NCBI RefSeq assembly: GCF_017591425.1
Contig: NW_024466459.1
Location: 7,874,001 to 7,938,000 of the forward strand
Origin: Ochotona curzoniae
Taxonomy: Eukaryota > Chordata > Mammalia > Lagomorpha > Ochotonidae
Direction of reading: 5' to 3'
Length of the DNA stretch: 64,000 bases
Below the pieces are notes generated by a model that worked only from the letters and a program-made list of their open reading frames with translations, was not told the DNA's origin and did no database searches. The number at the start of each line of letters is the position of its first letter. The first letter of the stretch is position 1. Below are positions 55,105 to 64,000 of this stretch, one piece after another. Made by a program: the position numbers and the translations under genes.

Positions 55105-56970
55105 GTGCTTCACTGGCCAGGGCCCAGCCAGGTGGGAAGCACATTCCCACCAAGGACCCCAACATGTGTAACTGACAGTATCAACAGATTCCTAGGAAAA
55201 GCCCAAGTCTGCTCTGCAGAAAGCTGGGTGGTGTCCACGCAGGCGACATTTTTATTTATATATTTGGTTTTGGCAAAATAAAGATCCTGTCCTGGTGAGC
55301 TGGAGGTGCCATCCCAGAGCCTCCGTGTAGTGTGACTTCAGACAGCAGCAAGACGCTCACAGTCCAGGGCCGCAGGACCACGCCCACTCTGAAGGCTTGG
55401 CCGGGGAGGGGGTGGGGTTCTTCCTCCTTCAGGCTGGACCAGGTGGCCACTGGCCTGAGGCGGCATCACTCTGGGCTCATCCCCTCCGAGTGTGTCTGCG
55501 TCCTCATTCCCTTTTCCTGTGAGGATGCTAGTCACCCTATCCACTACATCCTGCTTCTGTCTTCATTCTGCCTGCAAAGATCTGACTTCCAACAGGTTGC
55601 ATCTGCAAGTGCTTGGGGTTGCAGCCTCAACATAGGTTTTTTTGGGAGGTGGATGGGGGCGGGTGGATACCAGGCAATCCCTGACAGGTGCCATATACCT
55701 GCTGGATTGAGATCCAGACTTTGGCATACTGCTTCAGTCGGTGACACAGAACCGCTCCCCCGCCTCCAGCTTCCTGCCCTTGCACCTGCTGCTGCTCCAG
55801 GGTCCCTAACAGCTGGGCCAGGAAACATAACTGTCTCAGAGGCTCATTTCAGTACACAATCACCAGTGTGAGTTATTGAGGGTTTGTGCTTTGTGTGTGT
55901 GTGGGGGGAAGGGGTACCTTTCAGGCAAGATCCCAAGGACCTTTCTAGAAATCCTGATGGACAGGCCTGACGGAGGAGTTACTGCTCTGAGGTGGGTGGT
56001 ATCTCAGGTGGGAAGAAATTTGGTTTTCTGATTCCCAGTCTTGCTGTCGCGGGTAGTCACAGTGGTCCAGAGGTGGCAGGTGTGACCTGCCCACTAGCTC
56101 TCCTATCCATGCTGCCCAAGCTGCAGGGGCCAGGGCAGGGGTAGTGAGAGCCCACACACTCCCTCCTGCCACCTCCTCACTGGTTCACCTGGCTGCTTCC
56201 TCCTTGCCATCTCGTGCCTTCTGTGTGGGTCTCCTTGCTCGGGGGCCTCCAGGCTGGAACAACAGACCAAGGGGAGGATCCAGGTGTGCGTGGTTTGTGC
56301 TGGCCCCGGAAGCCAGTGGTTCCCACCACAGCATCCTCCAGCCAGGGGCACGCAGTAGGTGGATCCCAACTTGCCAGAAGCAATCCTCGGGCCAACGTGC
56401 AGGTGCCTGGGCCTCTGTGACAGTCTCAGCCCTGAAGGAGATGGCTTGGGCATCAAGGGAGCCAGCCACGTCTGTCCCCCAAGGTCAGGGCCCCTAGCAC
56501 AGCGGCTCCTATGAGTGGATTGCAAGAGGCTGCGGTGCCAGTTGGGGTTAAGAGCCTCTGGCCTCCTCATTATTCCTGGATGAGATCAGATCATGTCCGG
56601 GTCTTGGAGCTGTCTGGCCAGGTTGCCTCTAGGCCTGCCCGCAGAGACCACAGAATCTTCTACATAACCCCTGTGGCTGTGGGATGCAGGCTGTGTGGTA
56701 TGCCTGGGTTCATCAGTGTCTGGCACAGGAAGGATTGGTTATTGCAGAAAACAAGGTGAGAAGGCCAGGGAGGGTTTGACGATGGGTCCTGGCTGTCCCT
56801 GTAACAGCTGCACCTGTGCCCCGGCTCCGTTTCAGCCACGTTGGGCTCTTGTGGGTAACTTTGTGGCCCTGACTCGCTCTATTTCCTTTGCTGTTAATTT
56901 TTTATTGCACGCACTGCTTTGCAGAATGAGGTGCAAGGTCTGGGAGTCCTTTAGGGGATAAGGAGACACG
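55105..56970. other. Unique sequence, no gene seen
   Basis: Includes AT-rich 'ttatttatatatttggtttt' near 55251-55270 and a short (GT)5 near 55894. Frames 55332-55871 (plus) and 56103-56570 (minus) are not supported by any domain. 56880-56930 has a T-rich patch. Confidence 0.45.
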
Positions 56971-56974
56971 CATG

Positions 56975-57190
56975 TTTATTTTATTATGAATTTATTTATA
57001 AGGCAGACAACAGAGGAGAGGCAGAGATCGGCCATGAACTGGTTCACTCCCCAGTGGCTACAACAGTCAGGGCTGGGGCCAGTCCATGGCCAGGAGTCAC
57101 TCGCTCCCTGAAGATCTGCCACATGTGTGGGAGGGACCCAAGAACTTGAGCCAGCATCAGCGCCAAGCCCTCAGCCAGTTGCAGAGGTAG
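56975..57190 (-). mobile_element. CSINE, antisense, shortened
   Basis: 'tttattatgaatttatttat', 'aaggcagacaacagaggaga', 'tgaactggttcactccccag', 'ggccaggagtcactcgctcc' and 'cagcatcagcgccaagccct'. An internal deletion removes the 'gggaagtggagcagc' block. Confidence 0.75.
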
Positions 57191-57199
57191 CCTTCTGAT

Positions 57200-58285
57200 G
57201 AATATTTACTGGATCAGAAAACAGAACGAGCTGTACAACTCCACCTCTCAGTGATCCTTGGGAAGGCTACGCAATAAGAAGGGGCAGTCCCGGAGCAAGG
57301 AGAGGCATGTGGGCAGGGCAGAGTGGCTGCAAACGGGCCGGCGTAGCCCAAGCAGCTCCTGTTTCCCAGATCTGAGCATGTTTCCAGGGCCCATCCAGCA
57401 GGCCCACCCCGCAGAGACCGAGACTGAACTGATGGAGTCTTGGTTGCTTGGAAAGCACACGGTCTCAGGGAGAAGGCCAAGTCAGTCAAGCGCAAGAGGC
57501 TGCACTGTCAAAGCTGGGCATCTGTGCAGCTCGTCACCTGGCGAGGGTCCCAGGAACCACGCCAGGGTCCATGGTCCTGCCCCCCTGCACATTTCTTGCA
57601 ATGCAGCCAACTGGATAAACCACCAAACAGAAAAGTGGATCAAAGAAATGCAGGGAACTTGGTAGCTGGTTTAGCATCGCGCGGCTGAGTCAGGAGCGAG
57701 CTCCGGCCTCGCCTTTCCAGCGTGCTGGGTGGTGGCAGGCAGGAGGCACTGCTTCTAGGCCTGTTCCAGCCACACCTCCCAGCACCGCCTGGGCCGGAGT
57801 GAGTAGGTCCTGCTGGAGGGTGCGGGGCCAAGAGGCTCCCATCTATAGCTCTGGTCTTCTGTGATCCTATGCAGCCCCACCCTAGAGAAGGAGGCTGCCT
57901 TTGGGTGCCACTGGGGTGCAAGGACCTCATCAGCCCCGACGTGTGTCATCTGCTTGGATGGGGGAGGAGCAGTTCTGAGACTCCAGCCTCCTGTAGCGTG
58001 ACATTCAGGAAAAGTCACGCCACAGGGACAGTAAAACAATCACTAGGGCAGGCAGGCAGCAGGGGAAGGCACAAAGTCCAAGGGTCTCTTAGGGTGGTGG
58101 TGCTGGCATGGTGGGTCCCCCAGGCCCACAAAACACACAACACTGAGCCTGAGCGTGCCCTTAGTGGAAACGGTAGGCTTTGGTTAATGGGAACACACGG
58201 GCGTGGGCTCACCATCATACCCTGGGTACCACACTGCAGTGTGTCGGTTGGAGGAATTAGGGCGCATGTGGGGGTGCGCGGAGGC
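57200..58285. other. Unique GC-rich sequence, no gene seen
   Basis: No recent repeat. Overlapping frames 57214-57495 (minus) and 57258-57665 (plus) lie on the same DNA and neither shows a domain. Confidence 0.45.
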
Positions 58286-58289
58286 TCCA

Positions 58290-58930
58290 CACTTTCTACT
58301 CAAGTTTTCCTCGAGATAATACAGCCTATTCATTAGTTTAAAAAATGCACAGTGAAGAGACGAAGAGAGTGGGTGAGCTATTCTGAAAGTTTCCTCAAAG
58401 AGGCTGAGGGGGAAGCAGGAGAGGAGGAGGAGGCAGGTGAGGGACCAGCCCCTTTGCACTCAGCTGCCTCTGCCTGGGGAGCTGGCAAGGACCCCCTGCA
58501 CCAGCGACCCCAGAGGAAGGCGGCGGGGAGAAGGTGGGTGGGTGGGAGGAAGGAGTGGGAGTCTTTCCGGGGAACAAGCCTCCCCAGGCAGGAGACACAA
58601 ACCACAAGTGCAATTAGTCAAAAAGAACTTGAAATTAAAAAATGCTTCCACACCGAGGGGAGGGGGCACGTCAGTTGCTGCAGCCCGCCTCGCTTATGAA
58701 TAATCCAAGCGCCGCGAGGGGGTGCAGTTCAAACCCAGGCAATTAATATGTACGGGAGCAGAGATGCACTTGGGGAACAATGGTGCCGCTTCCCCCTCGC
58801 GAGACGCACAAACATTTCCGGGAAGACTGACGTGTTTATTACCTTCTCACATAATTACCTTATTGTGGGGCGTTTGTCACCGAACGCCTTCCAGACGCTT
58901 AAACACCCACCCGGCTTTGCTCAGTGCAGT
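58290..58930. other. Candidate conserved noncoding cluster
   Basis: Two islands flank a GC-rich core. 58305-58355: 'ctcgagataatacagcctat' and 'tcattagtttaaaaaatgca'. 58595-58910: 'aaccacaagtgcaattagtc', 'acttgaaattaaaaaatgct', 'cgcttatgaataatccaagc', 'ggcaattaatatgtacggga', 'cacaaacatttccgggaaga', 'acgtgtttattaccttctca' and 'cataattaccttattgtggg'. It contains RUNX-like AACCACA, TAATCC and STAT-like TTCCGGGAA, with many retained CpGs. A strong enhancer candidate by texture. Confidence 0.5.
58525..58546 (+). other. G-quadruplex motif
   Basis: G4 (58525-58528), a 7-nt loop, then three GGG runs separated by single T. It lies between the two AT-rich islands of the conserved-looking cluster. Confidence 0.75.
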
Positions 58931-58934
58931 TGGT

Positions 58935-60780
58935 TGGGTTCAGTGATGCAGGGCAAGAGGTGCGGGTGGGGTGGGAAGCTGCGCCCTGCCCGCTTCCTTT
59001 AATCCAAGCCACCTTCCCCACCGGCTGGGTCTGTCCGGAGACGCTCCCAATGGCTGCAGACCCAGAAGGACCAGCGTGCTGCTGAGCTGGGGGACAACGC
59101 ACGGATGCACCTGGCAGAAGCAGACATGGAGCCGTCCACTCCAAGATCAGTCCAGTGGGGACATCCACCAGCCTGTCTGTTCCTGTCTGGGGATTTGGTG
59201 GTAGTGGCGGGGTTGGAGTGGGGCATTGGACCGGGAGGCTGGGTGCTGGTCTTCCTCTCCTGGCCCCAAGAAAGAATTGCACCCAGGTCTCCGAAACTCA
59301 ACACCTTCCCGCAGACGATGGTGCCCATGGCGTTCCTTCCACATCCCCTTGCCTAGACAAGGGGTGGGGCCTCCTTTCCAAAGTGAGATGGTGAGGATGT
59401 TCCCTGAGAAGACTGACGTTTGGGTCAGCCAATTGTGTCAGGAAGTCCCCACTCCAAATGTGGGCTGGCATCATCCAATTGGCTGGAGGCGTGGAGGGAA
59501 CTGAAAAACTGAGGGAGGGGCAGGTGCTCTGTCTTTTCCGTCTTGCCCTCCCCGCTGTCCAGCTTCCTATCTCGCCATGTGACCTTTCGCCCATGAGTCA
59601 TGTGACCCAGCCACGGCAGCCCTTCACAGAAGGCCAAGCTGCTGAGGGTCCCCAACTTGGCCTTGGATCCTCGGGAACTGGGAACGCATCTCCCTCCCTT
59701 CATAGCTGACGCAGCCTGGAACACAGAACACCCATCAGGTGTGGGGCCCTGCTGCTCAGAATCCTGTAGTTCAACACATCCATCACTTACCACAGGAAGC
59801 ATGCCCATTCTTTCCCTTTCCTTCCCTTTGTTCTGAGAACAGATATGCTCAGCGTGAACTTCCCTGGTGCTCCCTAACGCTGTGGGGGGCTGCCCTGCCC
59901 TGTCTTCCTCCCTGCCCTGTCTCCCTTCCCTGTCTCCCTTCCCCGCCTGTGGCTTCCCTGCTCCCCAGCATCACGGCCACCGTGGGAGCAGAAGGCCGCT
60001 GCCAGGTGCATGGGGCCTTCGTTGGCTACTCCAACACGGACGCTGCTATCACCAGCTTCAGGCCCCACTCCTGATCATCCCACCCATCCAGCGCCCCTTC
60101 TTAGCCTCCTTCTTTTGTTCTCTGTCCCCTGTCTGTTCAAACACCGGCTCCCTTCAGGCGCTGGCCTTGGCTGTTGTCTGGCCATGCTGGGGTGAGACTG
60201 CAGCTACCACCTGTCTGTACAGCGCCAACGTTTGTAAATCCAGCCTTGCCTTTGGAAGTTGCTGGGCCCTCGTTAGACCCTTTGTCTTACTGGCTGGCCC
60301 TGCTTCTCCTCCTGAATCTGGTCTCGGGGCCCTGCTTCCCCATGTTATGCACACCAGAAGCTGGGGAGCCCCTGCAGAGCGGCTCATGTCACCTCGTGCT
60401 CTCCAGCCCAACTCAGGTGCTGCCTGAGGCACCGTCTTCCGAGCCACGTCCTTTCTCCAGCCAGCTCCTTGGGTGGCCTTCTGTCTGCTCTGTGGGCTGG
60501 CCCTGGGGTGGATGATCATAAATATCTGAATAAACATCACCCGCTTTACTCCATGGTCTACCTTGCTCAAATCCAGACATGACAATGTCTTGATCCTGCC
60601 TAAAAACCTCCCTCTCCATTCCTCTTGTCCTATGGGAGCAAGGGCCACCCCGTGCTGTCTAGTCCTGCGTGACCTCCCCTCCAGGCTGTTCCCTCTCCAC
60701 CAGACACCCAAGGTAATACCACACCCTGCCATCTCTGGTCCAAAGGGTTTCTCAGTGCCTTGGGTGTGTTGAGCATCATT
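58935..60780. other. Unique sequence, possible L2 remnants
   Basis: SINE-free. 60410-60600 ('actcaggtgctgcctgaggc', 'cctgcctaaaaacctccctc') loosely resembles L2 3' sequence on the plus strand. An AATAAA at 60528-60533 follows 'aaatatctg' but no transcript end is otherwise indicated. Frames 59867-60427 and 60154-60732 oppose each other and are not supported. Confidence 0.4.
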
Positions 60781-60798
60781 CTTGCCCCCTCTAGTTCA

Positions 60799-60810
60799 CC
60801 ACTAGGGGGC
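60799..60810 (+). promoter_or_regulatory. CTCF core motif, plus orientation
   Basis: CCACTAGGGGGC, a complete match to the CTCF core and identical to the motif at 43517, in the same orientation. Upstream 'gccccctctagttca' is C-rich. Likely bound if conserved; not provable here. Confidence 0.6.
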
Positions 60811-61017
60811 CCTAGGGCTACCCCTCTGGGTTGGATCACCCAGCCGTCATGCCTTAAACCGCAATCGTTGGATTACCACATCCCACACATCTGGACTTGA
60901 TTGTGCTCATATAAGAGTGATTCTTATTCATAGTCTCACAAGAGATTAGTGCAAAAAGCTTAAGAGAAATGGAACGAAAGCATATTTTGGTGACAAGAAG
61001 TTTTGGAAATCTTTGAA

Positions 61018-61321
61018 TAGAGTGCTTTAAGAGAAGGAGAGAGAGAGAGAGAAGAGGAGGATAGAGAGATCTTCCATCTGCTTTTTCACTCCCAAAATGG
61101 CTGCTGTGACACAAGCTGGACCAACTGAAAGCCGGGGGCTTCTTCAGGCGCTCCCTCGTGAGTGCAGGACCCCAATAACTGGGGCCATCTTATGGTGCTA
61201 TCCCAGGCTGTTAGCAGGAACCTGGACTGGAAATGGAACAGCTGGGACATGAACCTGTTGCCACATGGAATCCAGTGCTTGCAGTGAGAGGATTAGCCAG
61301 CTGAGCCATCGCGCTAGCTCC
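61018..61321 (-). mobile_element. Lagomorph CSINE, antisense
   Basis: The tail is weak, then a GA tract (61036-61055), 'gatcttccatctgctttttc', 'gaaagccgggggcttcttca', 'gttagcaggaacctggactg', 'gaaatggaacagctgggaca' and 'gccagctgagccatcgcgct'. Confidence 0.85.
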
Positions 61322-61579
61322 CAAGGAATCCTTCTCTATTGATCGAAGAGGTTTCACAGGAGGCCCGGCATGCCTCATTCAAGACCAGGATGCAGTCACG
61401 TGATCCCAGTAACTGGATCTCCTGGGGCTCATGGGAAGGAAACATTACTGCAACCACTTTGGGAAAAGACATGGGCCATGTGTCACAGTCCTCCAGGCAG
61501 CCCGGTCTCCTCCGCCAGGCTGCTTCTATGCATGCCATAATCCCTTCCCACGATGCGTACTGGTAGTGTGAACCCTTTG

Positions 61580-61887
61580 ATAAGATCTACTTATTTGTTA
61601 CAAGGCAGAGTAAGAGAGAGAGAAAGATCACCCATCTGCTAATTCACTTCTCAAACGGCCATACTGGCCAGAGCTAGGCCAGACTGAAGCCAGGAATCAG
61701 GAATTCGTGTGGATCTCCCACGTGGGTGTCAGGAGTCCAACTACTGGGCTGTCCTGCCACCTTGCCAGGCATATTAGGCAGGAAGCTGGATCAGAAGTGG
61801 AGCAGCCAGGACTTGAACCAGAGTCCATACGGGATGGTGGCATCACAGGTGGCAGCTTCAGTTGCTGAGCGGCAACGCGGGTCCCTA
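61580..61887 (-). mobile_element. Lagomorph CSINE, full length, antisense
   Basis: 'ataagatctacttatttgtt', 'acaaggcagagtaagagaga', 'catctgctaattcacttctc', 'tggatctcccacgtgggtgt', 'gctggatcagaagtggagca', 'gccaggacttgaaccagagt' and 'gctgagcggcaacgcgggtc'. Second antisense SINE within 0.6 kb. Confidence 0.92.
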
Positions 61888-62140
61888 TGGTGAACTCTTG
61901 TTTTTCGGTTCTTGAAGGTATAGTCTACATGTTACTTGCTTTGGGGCTTGGCATTTATTCTGTGTTTGCAAAGTAACAATGGAGCAAGGGGCAGAACACA
62001 ACACCCCAACCAATGTGGGAGATGAACTCTTTCCAGAGAGAAGCAGGCATTTCTGAGGATAGTCGCAGCCCAGGCAAGGGGCTTAGAAGCACCGTCTGAA
62101 TCCCAGCATGCATGAGGTGGGAACTTTGGAAAGTTCTCAC

Positions 62141-62487
62141 AAGGGCTGGTATTGTGGCACCGTACCATATTGTGGCCGCTTCAATGTCAACATCTCGCCC
62201 TTATCGGTGCCTGCTCCAAGTCTCCAGGATTCCGCTTCCAATCCAAGTGCCTGCTAATAATGCCCCTGGGAAAGCAGCAGGTGGCTCAAGGACTTGAGTC
62301 CGTGTCATCCATGTGGGGAACCAGAATAGATGTCCCAACTCAACCTGAGCCGGGCCCAGATCCTGTTGTCGCAGCCATATGGGGGTTGACCAGCCCTCTT
62401 GCTCGCTCGCTCTCGCGTGCACTTTCTCTCCCCCTTTCTCCCTGTTTCTCTTCCTTTCAAATAAATAAACTAATAATTCTTAAATCC
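62141..62487 (+). mobile_element. Lagomorph CSINE, full length, sense
   Basis: 'agggctggtattgtggcacc', 'gcttccaatccaagtgcctg', 'cccctgggaaagcagcaggt', 'gtcgcagccatatgggggtt', a long CT-rich segment (62396-62455) and 'ctttcaaataaataaactaa'. Opposite in orientation to the two copies just upstream. Confidence 0.92.
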
Positions 62488-62593
62488 CGAAAAGGTCATG
62501 AGAAAAAAAATGAGATGAAAAGATAAATTTATTTTGGCACCAAAGAACTTGAGATCTGAGCATCGGTTTATCACAACATGCCATCTTCACGAG

Positions 62594-62622
62594 TTTTTTT
62601 TTTTTTTGAGGACCCCCCCCCC
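62594..62622 (+). repeat. T14 and C10 homopolymer pair
   Basis: T14 (62594-62607), GAGGA, then C10 (62613-62622). Such adjacent homopolymers are prone to both mutation and sequencing error. Confidence 0.85.
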
Positions 62623-62919
62623 GTATATGCCCCCTGCAGCCTTAATTCAGGTGTGTGAGCTGCTGCAGGTGTGCCCAAGTGCAGACCCTCCTTCCAGAAT
62701 GCTCCATGCCTCCCCAGCACCACCTTTCTCACCTTGCTCATCTTGCACAGTCTCCAGCAACCGATGAAAAAGTGGCCCATGGAAGAAGTTAGGAGTTCCT
62801 GGCTAGAAGCCTGGGCGGGGAGAGGGCTGGCGGGAGGGGTGAGAACGGTGAGCCTGCTCTCCCTCCTCCACCTTCCCCTGCCCCCATCAGCCGTCTGGAG
62901 GCACAGAAGGCAGAAATAT

Positions 62920-63350
62920 CCCTTCTTATTTCCAGCACGGTTCCCCAGCTGCCTGGCCCGGATTGCCAGGCCTTTGGAACAATTGTTTGCCAGGCCGTTC
63001 AGCAGGGCAGCTCTCTTGTGGGCACCCAGCTCCTCTGCCTGACAGGCTGTGTGCGAGGGGCCGGGCCTGAACGACTGTAATATGAACCATGAAAGTGGAT
63101 ATTAAAGGCTTTATTACAGGGTGAGGGCTGCTAATTGCAACGTTCTTTTCAGGAAGCCGGAGCTGATGAGTTGAAGCCACAGCACCCAATTATTATAACT
63201 CTGTCAGCGTGCAGCGGGAGAGGCGGGGGGAGGGGAGGAGGCCTGCCGGAGGCGCAATTACCTGAACTTTATCCAAGGCACAAGCGCTGCCGGCTTGGAA
63301 TTTTAAAAGGAGATCTGTGATGCTCCCAGCTTGCTCCCTGTCACAGCCCT
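62920..63350. other. Candidate conserved noncoding element
   Basis: 'aaatatcccttcttatttcc', 'ctttggaacaattgtttgcc', 'gactgtaatatgaaccatga', 'gtggatattaaaggctttat', 'gggctgctaattgcaacgtt', 'acccaattattataactctg', 'gcgcaattacctgaacttta' and 'cttggaattttaaaaggaga'. Includes ACAATTGTTT (SOX-like ACAAT pair), TAATTG and AATTAT cores plus retained CpGs over about 400 bp without repeats. One of the best enhancer candidates in the window. Confidence 0.5.
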
Positions 63351-64000
63351 GTCGCTGTTGATTACTGAGCCGCAGCCCTTGGTGGCCTCCCTGCTGGCTT
63401 CTATGGGAAGAGGTGGCATCAGTGCCCGTCAGCCGACACCCACGCCTCTCCTGGTGCTGGGCTGAGATGGGCGGTTGTCCAGGGTGCCCCCGGAGAGGAT
63501 TCTTGAAGAGCAGGGGGCCTGCCCTGGTCACTCTACAGCTCAAAGCAGAGTCCATGGTTCCCTGATTCCCACATCATAAGTTGGACACCCAGCAGGCATC
63601 CACAGTCTCTTTAAAATTCCCCTGGGCGTGTGCAGGTGCAAGCCGTGTGGGTGTGGGAGCCAGGTGGAGGCCACTGATACGCTCCTGGAGGTAGGAAACG
63701 CAGCCCTTGCTGGAAGATGGCTTGTGAACAGCCCCGCTGTCAGAGCTCTCCATCCCCACGCTCCACACCTTGCACCATGTGCTTCCAGAATCGGATGTGT
63801 GCCAATGTCATACACGCTGACCACCAGCTATGTCACCGTGTTGCAGAGGTGTGCACACACACCACACCTCCACTAACTGAATCACACAGGTGATTGCACA
63901 TTAACAGTAAATCCTACGAGGCAGTCTGCTGAGGCAAACAGAGCGATGCGGGTTCCAAATGTACCTGGTGGGAGAGCTCAGTCACACACAGTGGTCAGCA
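63350..64000. other. Unique sequence to window end, no gene seen
   Basis: No recognisable repeat body. The minus-strand frames 63193-63555 and 63540-63824 are not supported. 63838-63935 contains CA-rich and AT-moderate sequence ('cacattaacagtaaatccta'). Confidence 0.45.

Noticed and set aside
60528..60533. AATAAA as a gene 3' end
   Set aside because: No upstream coding sequence and no clear GT-rich element after it.
60154..60732. 192-codon minus-strand frame opposite a 186-codon plus-strand frame
   Set aside because: Mutually overlapping, no domain, in sequence that loosely resembles old L2.

Overview
This window reads as nuclear DNA of a placental mammal. At least twenty copies of a tRNA-derived SINE with the lagomorph C-repeat (CSINE) layout are present: an A/B-box head, a body with the 'gggaaagcagtagaggatgg' type motif, a CT-rich segment, and a tail ending 'ctttcaaataaat'. 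Several copies, clearest at 24346-24648, resemble from memory the variants I associate with pika (Ochotona) more than rabbit. I therefore infer a lagomorph, probably a pika. The order is well supported; the genus is a weaker judgement.

I can support no protein-coding gene, processed pseudogene, tRNA or rRNA gene. The longest open frames (up to 309 codons) lie in GC-rich or low-complexity DNA, overlap one another in several frames, or run through SINEs and microsatellites. The window is best read as intergenic or intronic sequence: GC-rich, repeat-studded DNA broken by short AT-rich islands with homeodomain-type ATTA/TAAT cores. These look like conserved noncoding elements (candidate enhancers), as found around developmental regulator genes. 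I cannot name the locus.

Layout. 0-9 kb: a strong G-quadruplex motif at 224-248, a pyrimidine microsatellite joined to a SINE (2.2-2.6 kb), candidate conserved islands at 1.4, 3.0, 4.2 and 7.2 kb, and GT and GA arrays near 8.1-8.3 kb. 9-20 kb: few SINEs, an uninterrupted (GT)82 array at 14567-14730, and a CTCF-type motif at 16100. 20-24 kb: a candidate conserved block at 20.2 kb, then a 19-copy, 28-bp minisatellite (22591-23122) abutting another conserved-looking island. 24-36 kb: SINEs, a composite SINE/tandem repeat (29.56-30.36 kb), an ERV2/IAP-like solo LTR with an internal purine-rich tandem array (31.09-31.77 kb), a MER5-type DNA transposon fragment (33.8 kb) and two head-to-tail SINEs (35.86-36.44 kb). 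37-50 kb: mostly unique sequence, with the most striking candidate regulatory island at 42.0-42.5 kb (a perfect 10-bp stem hairpin) and a consensus CTCF motif at 43517. 50-64 kb: more SINEs, candidate conserved clusters at 58.3-58.9 and 62.9-63.3 kb, and a second consensus CTCF motif at 60799.

The most distinctive items are the indel-free minisatellite with a CpG-decay pattern, the solo LTR with internal repeats, the composite element at 29.6 kb and the hairpin-bearing island at 42 kb. I found no evidence of a new gene system.
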